Positions 57,679 through 64,000 of a DNA stretch of 64,000 nt are shown in pieces. This stretch comes from Tremella fuciformis (Eukaryota > Basidiomycota > Tremellomycetes > Tremellales > Tremellaceae). The position numbers and the translations under genes were made by a program. The DNA is taken from positions 2,046,001 through 2,110,000 of the forward strand of contig CP136490.1 of assembly GCA_032768795.1 (NCBI GenBank), given 5' to 3'. Every line of letters starts with the position of its first letter. Positions within the stretch are counted from its first letter, which is position 1. The notes under the pieces were generated by a model, which saw only the letters and a list, made by a program, of their open reading frames with translations, was not told where the DNA came from and did no database searches.

Positions 57679-58475
57679 GCTGCTCTCAAGGGCGGTTCAA
57701 GGCATGCACTACCCTCGCGACCCTTATATATACATGCCAACTCCTCTGTCGCCTCTCTGGGATTACGATATTGCAAAGAGACATGTGAGCGCTGTGTGTT
57801 TATGTGATAAAGCGCGACATCAAAATCAAATCCCTTCGCTGAGTTGGAAGTCGCGACGGGGACATGGCAGCAAGGACAAAGGTGAAGGATTGACAACCAC
57901 AACGTGGACAGATTGTTAGCAAAGGAGATAGTTTGGGAAAAGTGCGGGAGTCATCATGTCAGACGACAAGAACAATGGAGCGGGCGGCCGCGGCGGTACG
58001 CTGGAACCTGGGAGCCGAAAGCTCTGTACGCTGCCAATCGCTGCCTTCCCCTGTGCTTGGCACGGCTGAGATTTTGAGTTTACGACTCAGAAAGGGCGGA
58101 GACCACTGGAGGATTGCCGGATTGAGAGCTTTCTGATCCAACATCCTGAATACATGATGTGAAAAAACCTGTAGTAACTGGAAGGGAGAGTCCGTTCGTG
58201 CGACCAACGCCCACAGTCACCTGGGACCTGAACTTGGGAGCGGCGAGCTTCGGAGGAGTTCTCTTTCCACCTCTCACAGAACCATCGATGGACGTGAGGT
58301 TCCGTGAGCTGTTCAGAGGGGAGTGTTTGTACTCTAAGGGCAATTGACAATGTCCAGTAAAATCATCGCTACTGAACGCACTCGTGCATTCGCCTCCTGT
58401 GTGTCACGACGGACGTAGGGAGAGCACATGGAAGCCACGTGGGGAGACGGAGCTCGGACTCGTTGATTCAACGCA
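57679..58475. other. Intergenic region, no gene seen
   Basis: This is about 800 bp containing the promoter of copy 5. Short frames on both strands overlap each other and show no recognisable content. It is the last single-copy-looking stretch before the repeat-rich right end. Confidence 0.4.
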
Positions 58476-59063
58476 TCACTCGCCGAGCTCACCAAGGGAC
58501 GACGGATACTTAGGAAGACTGGGCGCGCGATACGTTCCGTAGTCTTCTCCCAATTGTTGTTCTCTGCAGACACGTAGACCGCCTGCTCCGTCCCGTCGCT
58601 TGGCTTGCCAGTGACACCGAGTCCCCCGCCGAGATCCCCATCTACCTTCCTCAACTCGCTCTCGCTCGTCGAGTTCACCTTCCTGCTCGCCGAGTTCAGC
58701 GAGTCCCTCGCCGCACTCTTCGCTCAACCCGTTCACCTCCTTGAGCTCAGCGAGTCCCTCGCCGAGCTCCTCGTTCACCTCCTCGAGCTCAGCGAGTCCC
58801 TCGCCGAGCTCCTCGCCCAACTCGCTCATACCTACCCACGTCAACGACCCCCACGCCGACCATTCGGAGTACGTGCCCGCCGGGCCCTGGACAGAGAAGG
58901 CGGTCGCCGTGACACTGTGGGAGCTGGAGGGTAGGTTTTCTGCAAACGAGCACTCTGTAGGGTCAGAGGCAGCAATGTCACCGTGCATCGTAGAGACCAT
59001 CTGTTGACACACGAGCACCTCTGTGTCACGATACCTCTCTGTCTCTGTCCAAAGGCCCGTCAC
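58476..59063 (-). CDS. Doubtful ORF with internal 14-residue repeats
   Basis: This is an open frame of 195 codons. Its middle consists of repeats of the form EELGEGLAELEEVN, encoded by a 42-bp DNA repeat. No domain is recognised on either side. Frames on the opposite strand are also open through the repeat, as expected for a minisatellite whose unit length is a multiple of three. I doubt that it is a gene. Confidence 0.2.
   Translation of the reverse strand: MTGLWTETERYRDTEVLVCQQMVSTMHGDIAASDPTECSFAENLPSSSHSVTATAFSVQGPAGTYSEWSAWGSLTWVGMSELGEELGEGLAELEEVNEELGEGLAELKEVNGLSEECGEGLAELGEQEGELDERERVEEGRWGSRRGTRCHWQAKRRDGAGGLRVCREQQLGEDYGTYRAPSLPKYPSSLGELGE
58689..58814. repeat. 42-bp minisatellite, about three copies
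   Basis: Two near-identical 42-bp copies (58731-58772 and 58773-58814) begin GTTCACCTCC and contain GAGCTCAGCGAGTCCCTCG. A degenerate partial copy precedes them (58689-58722). One base differs between the two full copies (TTGAG versus TCGAG). Confidence 0.75.
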
Positions 59064-59746
59064 TGGGTGACCGAGACTCTTCGACTTTGGCGAGGCTGGG
59101 CGAGCCTAGGAGAGAAGGGCGGGGGCAAGGGCTCGGAGGGCTCGTAGAGCCTCAACGAGTGTCGACGAGGGTAGCCGAGGTTGGCTAGGCAAGGCGAGGC
59201 AAGACAAGGCGGACCGACAAGTGCTAGACCTTAGCAGCTGTCGGCGGGACGGAGCGAGAGAGAGTAAGTGAGGGAGTAGTCCCATGCAACTCAATTGCGA
59301 GAGTACTGGAGTTCTACGAGGGCTCTGCGAGCCTTATGTATCCTACAGCCCGTCCGTCGATTCTGCGTCTCTGTCTCTGCGAGCTCGACAAGGTTTTGCC
59401 CAATGTACGTCGAGCTCATTGTTCTCTCGTTTCCCTTAGGCGAGTTCGCCGCATCCGGCGAGCTCGCTGAGTAAGCATTGAGGAGGCCTATTGTTCTTCG
59501 GCGGCGAGCATGGCGAGCACGGCGAGCCTCGAAGAGTTCCTTGCTGTCGACGAGAGCTGTGGTGACGACGGGACTTAGCTGTGCGAGAGATGCATCCTTT
59601 TGTCCGACGAATGCGGTAATTTCACGTGGGCCGGTCTTGACGAGTCGCGGCGAGCTTCGGCGAGTGCCGACGAGGGCTCGACTCACGTTCCTTTGGCTCG
59701 GTCTTGCTCGACGGAATCTTAGCTCTGAGGCAATGGGATTCCGGTC

Positions 59747-59827
59747 ACCTGTTGCCCGCTCAGCACTTGCTATGAGTGATGCATTCGGACTTACCTGTTG
59801 CCCGCTCAGCACTTGCTATGAGTGATG
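59747..59827. repeat. Perfect 35-bp direct repeat
   Basis: Two identical 35-bp copies at 59747-59781 and 59793-59827 begin ACCTGTTGCCCGCTCAGCAC and end GAGTGATG. Eleven bases separate them. They lie inside the probable LTR and could be a duplicated enhancer. Confidence 0.9.
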
Positions 59828-59913
59828 AGGAGGGCAACAGGCGGCGGCATTCTACAAGGTCGTCGAGGGTGTCGGCGTTATAAGCGGAGTTATCGTTGGT
59901 GGCAGCTTCTCTG

Positions 59914-59976
59914 CCTCGTCGAGGGTGAACCTCGTCGAGGCACAACCTCGTCGAGGATCGAGTAGCCTCGACGAGG
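59914..59976. repeat. Cluster of four CCTCGWCGAGG palindromes
   Basis: The 11-bp odd palindrome CCTCGTCGAGG, or its complement, occurs at 59914-59924, 59930-59940, 59946-59956 and 59966-59976. The spacing is 16, 16 and 20 bp. The cluster is inside the probable LTR. Single copies also occur in the coding part of the element (for example 63702-63712). Confidence 0.9.
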
Positions 59977-60045
59977 TTACTCGAAGATGAGTCAAGCTCA
60001 TGTGAGCGTACCACCTATTTCCGTCGCCTCCCCTCGCGAGCATGT

Positions 60046-63000
60046 CTATTGACTCATCTGCCCTCCTTCTCCTTGTCTTTCCAATCCCAGTAACTGCCGG
60101 AGCTGTCTTGTCTTCTCGGCCGAAAGGGTCTTGGTCAGGATGTCGGCTCGATTGCTGTCCGTTGGTGTGTATTTGAGCTCAAGCAGACCACCAGCTTGAT
60201 GCTCTCGTATCCACTGGGCTCGCATGTCGAATGCTTTGTTCAACTTGAACCCGTGTTGATGTTTGGCCAGTTGAATGGCCCCATTGTTGTCGTTGTAGAT
60301 GGGCACTGCTCCATCTATGCCTAGGTCGAGGTCGTTCAATAGTTGCCTGAGCCATATTGCCTCTTTGCCCGCTTCTGTCGATGCAAGGAGCTCTGCCTGT
60401 GTCGTTGACAGTGCGACTGTCGGTTGTCGCCTGCTTTTCCATGATACGATGCCTCCGTAGGTGTTGAAGATATAGCCAGTTGTTGATCGGCGTGTATCGA
60501 GACATCCACCCCAGTCTGCGTCCGCCCATCCCAACAGTGCTCGTCTCCCTCCATGAGCATCGAAGGTGAGAGCAAGATCCGAGGTTCCTCGAAGATACCT
60601 CAGTAGGTGCTTTGCGGCCCTCCAATGCGCGAGTGACCATTTGCTTATGAAGCGACACAGCAGTGAGGCTGCGTAGGCGATGTCGGGTCGGGTGATAGTG
60701 GCGATATAGAGGATTGACCCGGCGAGTGCAGGAAACGGTTTGTCTCGAGCCTCCTCGACCTCCTTTGGCGTAGCCTCGACGAGCTTTGCGTCTGGCAAGA
60801 TTGTCTTGCAGGCTTTCCCGGTTTCACCGAAGCGTTGAAGAACTGCCTCGATGTAGTGCTCTTGTGATAGGTACATCTTCTTGTTTGGCCTGTCTCGGTA
60901 GATGTTGATACCGAGGAAGTATGAGACCGGTCCTTGATCCTTGCACTCAAGTTCCTTGTCGATCCTCCGCTTGATCTCGTCGATTGTTGATCGATCGTTG
61001 CCGGCTATGAGCATGTCGTCAACATGGACTGAGATCATGCACCGCTTGTGTCCTTGTCGCAGCGAGTAGATGCATGGGTCCGCTAGGGTTGGTTTGAAGC
61101 CTAGCTCCCGTAGGAACTCGTCGAGGCGCTTGTTGAACAAGTGCGGTGATTGTCGGAGACCGTATAATGACTTCCGGAGGTGCAGGACGTGATCGGCAGC
61201 GATGTCGCTACCTTCTGGTGGCTCGATGAAGATGTCCTTGTCGATATTGGCCTTGAGGAATGCGCCGATGATGTCGATTTGGTCGCATTCCCAGTCGAGG
61301 TAGTTAACGATGGTGAGGAATAGGCGGAATGAAGACTTGTGGGTGACCGATGCAAAGAGTTCGTCGAAATCCCGTCCTGAGACTTGTTGGAACCCTCTCA
61401 CGACGAATCTAGCCTTGTATTGGCTTGCTTTGCCCGTGTCCCCGTCGATTTTGCGGGTGAAGACCCATTTGCCTGTAAGGGTGCGGTGGTTCTCTCTGGG
61501 GACTTTCTCCCACACTCCGTATTTCTCCATCTTTGTCATCTCCTCGTCCATGGCCCTGTTCCACTCCTCCCAGTCTGCAGCTCGACGAGCTTCGGTGTAT
61601 GACTGAGGGTTGGTGAGTGACTGGGCTGATAACGCGTGCTCGATGGCTACTCGGTTATAGTCCATGTCGATGTCGTGCAGAGGGTGATGACTGGGCTCTT
61701 GACCTGCTAGTCTCCCGGACCGTCTTGGTTCATCTGCATCGGCCTCTATGGGCTGGTTTAGCCGACGATCTGGATCCTCTGGTCCGTCGTCGGGGTTCGG
61801 TTCTGGGCTCGGTGCATCCTCTCGAATGTATTCGTTGGCCCAGCCTCTCCCTTGCCTTGGCACGGCTTGGGGAGGTATGTCGTCCATCTCTTCCCTTTGT
61901 TCCTCTTCTTCTGGTGCCTCCCCTGCCTCGACTATCTCGTTCAGCTCGATTGATGTATCGTCATCCTCGTCGAGGCTCGTCGATGCTTGTCGAGGTTCAG
62001 GTTGAGGCGGCTCCAGAATCCGTCGCGGTTCATCTGAACGTGGCGTTGTCTTCTTGCCCGTGATGAATGTAACGTCCCGACTTGCGATGACCCTGTTGGT
62101 TTGGGTCAACACCTTGTAGCCCCAGCTCCCTTCTGTGTATCCCAGCAGTCGACCGCATTGACCCCGCTCGTCGAGCTTTGATGCGGGGCTCACAACTCGA
62201 TAGATGCAGTGTTGGCCAAATGGCTGCATTCCTTCATATCGTATGTCAATGTCGTGATGTGGTCGAAAGAGAGCGACAGGGATTTTTCCTTGGGAGTCTG
62301 GTAGCCTGTTTCTGGTGAAGACTACATATCGTAATGCGTCGACCCAGAATTGACTTGACAGGTTCGAGTCCGCGAGACATGTGCGGATGTCATTGAGGAT
62401 GGTGAGATGGACGCGCTCGACTCGACTGTTTTGATTGTGTGCGTCGGTCGGCGTGAGGGTATGCTCAATTCCCTTGCTTTTACACCAGTGGCTGAATTCC
62501 TTGCTCGTGAACTCGCCTCCTTGGTCTGAGCGGATGGTCTTGACTGTTCGATCAAGCTGATTCTCTGCCAACTTGATATAGTCTTGCAGTGCTTCGGCTG
62601 CATCCGACTTCTTCTTGAGTGGTATGGCCTGCACGTATTTGCTGTGGTCGTCATAGCAGGTGAGGAAGTATTGGAAGCCTTCTCTCGACTGGACGGTTGC
62701 TGGTCCCCATAGATCGACTGATACCTCGACGAGGGGCTTGCTGGCTCGACGAGGGTTAGGTAGAGATGCCGAGCGCGTTGCCTTCCCTTTCAGGCAATCC
62801 ATGCATTCGACTCTCCGAAATGACCCTGTCCACTTTGCGCCTAGCTTCCCCTCTTTCCCGAGCTCCCACACCTTCCTCATGTTCGAGTGACCTAGGCGTT
62901 TGTGCCAGGTGAGGAGGCGAGTGTCTTCGGCTTCAGTGTTTTCTATTGCCTGAAGTGCTCGGTGAATGCGCGAGGTGGTGCGTACCGGTGTGTCGTCTAC

Positions 63001-64000
63001 AACCCATAGGTTGCCAAGTTTCTTTCCCCGGAGGATGACCTTCCCTTTCTCGACCAATGTAGCCGAGTCCTTCGAGAAGCGCCAGTGTGTCCCTGTGTAC
63101 GGACCGAGGCGCTGTGTTGAGAGGAGGTTGTGCGAGAATGATGGAACGTAGAGGGCGTTGTTGTACCATACGTTGTTGAAGGTGAGGCGGCCGGAGTGTG
63201 TAGCTTTGACAATCGATCCGTCTCCAATTTGGATCTTGACGGCCTTGTCGAGTTTGGTGAGATGTGAGAGAAGGTGCTTGTCCTTGATGAATGGACTGGT
63301 GGCACCGCTGTCGATGATGATGGAGGTGGATGGGAGGTTGTCGTTGGCGTGTAGTGCAATCTCCGTCGCATAATATCCTTCCTCCTTTGTCTCCCTCGAC
63401 GAGCCTCTCTTGCTCTCACTCGATGAGTCATCCTCTGACTCCATCTGCTCTCTTGCCTTCTTCGCTTGTCCTCCCTGCTTCCTTCCCTTGGCTGCTTCCC
63501 TGGCCGACCTTTGCTCCTGGATGTGCTTCGGCACTCCAATCACTTTCCAGCACTCATCTGTGGAGTGCCTCCCCTGATCCGGATGGTGGATGCATCTCTT
63601 GCTTGCCGGTTTCTGCAGGGATTTGCTGAGCATCCCCATCTCGTTTACGCTCTCGCCCTTTTGTTGACGTCTGCGATGTTCATCGGCGACCCTATCGATA
63701 ACCTCGTCGAGGTGGATCTTGTTCGACGAGGTCCCTGAGTAGAAGGTCGATGCGAGGAGGCCGTATGAGGACGGTAGGCGACGGATGGCGGCGTATGCGC
63801 CAATCTGGTTGGCAAATTGCTCAAGGGTGAGCTTGGAAGTGATGGCGGAGGAGGTGATTTCGGCCAGTTGCGACCGGATAGCTGTGAGATGAGGTTCGGG
63901 GTCCTCATTCTCTGGGATGGTCTCGCCAAATATCGATGACCATAATTCGGCTAGGCGAGATCCGTTGTCGGCCCCATATGTGGTGACCAGATGATCGTAG
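60046..64000 (-). CDS. Copia gag-pol polyprotein, partial
   Basis: One uninterrupted frame of more than 1,300 codons runs from beyond the window to the stop at 60046. In order: gag (LTTYGADN-like start, LTLEQFANQIGAYAAIRRLP), an unusual Cys-His motif (CIHHPDQGRHSTDEC, C-x2-H-x5-H-x4-C), protease (IIIDSGATSPFI), GAG-pre-integrase (LLTWHKRLGHSNMRKV), integrase core (VDLWGPATV, IRSDQGGEFTSKEF, SRVERVHLTILN), a Pro/Glu/Asp-rich linker, reverse transcriptase (YKARFVVRGFQQ, IDIIGAFLKANI, LYGLRQSPHLF, ISVHVDDMLIAG) and RNase H (GWADADWGGCLDTRRSTTGY, VALSTTQAELLASTEAGKEA, RADILTKTL). YVDDM is HVDDM here, within the normal range. Gag and pol are fused without frameshift. Confidence 0.95.
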   Translation of the reverse strand, partial: YDHLVTTYGADNGSRLAELWSSIFGETIPENEDPEPHLTAIRSQLAEITSSAITSKLTLEQFANQIGAYAAIRRLPSSYGLLASTFYSGTSSNKIHLDEVIDRVADEHRRRQQKGESVNEMGMLSKSLQKPASKRCIHHPDQGRHSTDECWKVIGVPKHIQEQRSAREAAKGRKQGGQAKKAREQMESEDDSSSESKRGSSRETKEEGYYATEIALHANDNLPSTSIIIDSGATSPFIKDKHLLSHLTKLDKAVKIQIGDGSIVKATHSGRLTFNNVWYNNALYVPSFSHNLLSTQRLGPYTGTHWRFSKDSATLVEKGKVILRGKKLGNLWVVDDTPVRTTSRIHRALQAIENTEAEDTRLLTWHKRLGHSNMRKVWELGKEGKLGAKWTGSFRRVECMDCLKGKATRSASLPNPRRASKPLVEVSVDLWGPATVQSREGFQYFLTCYDDHSKYVQAIPLKKKSDAAEALQDYIKLAENQLDRTVKTIRSDQGGEFTSKEFSHWCKSKGIEHTLTPTDAHNQNSRVERVHLTILNDIRTCLADSNLSSQFWVDALRYVVFTRNRLPDSQGKIPVALFRPHHDIDIRYEGMQPFGQHCIYRVVSPASKLDERGQCGRLLGYTEGSWGYKVLTQTNRVIASRDVTFITGKKTTPRSDEPRRILEPPQPEPRQASTSLDEDDDTSIELNEIVEAGEAPEEEEQREEMDDIPPQAVPRQGRGWANEYIREDAPSPEPNPDDGPEDPDRRLNQPIEADADEPRRSGRLAGQEPSHHPLHDIDMDYNRVAIEHALSAQSLTNPQSYTEARRAADWEEWNRAMDEEMTKMEKYGVWEKVPRENHRTLTGKWVFTRKIDGDTGKASQYKARFVVRGFQQVSGRDFDELFASVTHKSSFRLFLTIVNYLDWECDQIDIIGAFLKANIDKDIFIEPPEGSDIAADHVLHLRKSLYGLRQSPHLFNKRLDEFLRELGFKPTLADPCIYSLRQGHKRCMISVHVDDMLIAGNDRSTIDEIKRRIDKELECKDQGPVSYFLGINIYRDRPNKKMYLSQEHYIEAVLQRFGETGKACKTILPDAKLVEATPKEVEEARDKPFPALAGSILYIATITRPDIAYAASLLCRFISKWSLAHWRAAKHLLRYLRGTSDLALTFDAHGGRRALLGWADADWGGCLDTRRSTTGYIFNTYGGIVSWKSRRQPTVALSTTQAELLASTEAGKEAIWLRQLLNDLDLGIDGAVPIYNDNNGAIQLAKHQHGFKLNKAFDMRAQWIREHQAGGLLELKYTPTDSNRADILTKTLSAEKTRQLRQLLGLERQGEGGQMSQ

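Larger units (their letters stand above)
59003..60013 (-). repeat. Probable LTR of the copia element
   Basis: The roughly 1-kb stretch downstream (in element orientation) of the gag-pol stop is non-coding. In that orientation a purine-rich tract (GAGGGGAGGCGACGGAAATA) lies just after the stop and could prime plus-strand synthesis. TGGTACGC directly follows, and TGTCAACA lies at the far end. On the plus strand the proposed LTR therefore runs from TGTTGACA to GTACCA. The other LTR is outside the window, so neither edge can be confirmed. A shorter LTR ending at one of the TGTTGCCC sites (59750 or 59796) is also possible. Confidence 0.45.
59003..64000 (-). mobile_element. Ty1/copia LTR retrotransposon, cut by window edge
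   Basis: The element is oriented on the minus strand, with its 3' end (probable LTR) at 59003-60013 and its gag-pol frame from 60046 out through base 64000. Domain order is gag, zinc-knuckle-like motif, protease, integrase, reverse transcriptase, RNase H, which is the copia order. The whole visible frame is free of stops, so the copy is probably young and may still be active. Confidence 0.9.

Noticed and set aside
58476..59063. A repeat-containing protein gene
   Set aside because: The open frame follows from a 42-bp repeat that is open in several frames, and the flanks show no domain. Listed only with low confidence.

Overview
The window is nuclear DNA of a basidiomycete yeast or filamentous fungus, most probably a tremellomycete. 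The evidence is the gene set (MIC60, URM1, POP1, LUC7, DOA1, FMP40/SelO, a class II cAMP phosphodiesterase), the many very short introns (about 36-60 nt) with CTGAC/CTAAC branch points almost touching the 3' AG, and a spliceosomal-type intron inside the U6 snRNA gene. The order within Basidiomycota is not resolved from sequence alone.

Layout. 1-7.2 kb: two tandem ABCC (MRP-type) ABC transporters on the minus strand, the first cut by the window edge. 7.5-10.7 kb: MIC60 and URM1 share a short divergent promoter. 11.2-18.3 kb: a plus-strand row of orphan genes, at least four of which (the fifth more divergent) share an N-terminal domain built around P-T-[VL]-[VA]-[VL]. 18.4-22.6 kb: an orphan membrane protein and three low-complexity orphan genes. 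23.5-34.7 kb: a housekeeping block with PDE1, AGX1, U6 snRNA, a Sam37/metaxin-like gene, POP1 and TMA64. 34.8-37.4 kb: a tandemly duplicated orphan unit with one intact copy and one frameshifted copy. 37.4-49.7 kb: a second housekeeping block with an HSL-type alpha/beta hydrolase, DOA1, LIA1, SelO and LUC7. 50.5-57.7 kb: five minus-strand, intronless orphan genes that share a C-terminal domain; two pairs also share N-termini and promoter sequence. 58.4-64 kb: repeats, a probable LTR and an open Ty1/copia gag-pol frame that runs off the right edge.

How it fits together. The conserved genes cover mitochondrial membrane architecture and protein import, thiolation/urmylation, translation and hypusine formation, RNA processing (U6, LUC7, POP1), ubiquitin-linked turnover and cAMP signalling. 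They are single copy, intron-rich and packed head-to-head or tail-to-tail with 85-300 bp gaps. Between them lie islands of fast-evolving, mostly intronless, TATA-driven small paralogues in head-to-tail arrays. These two orphan families are the best candidates for undescribed biology. The U6 intron inside the internal stem-loop is the most striking single-locus feature.
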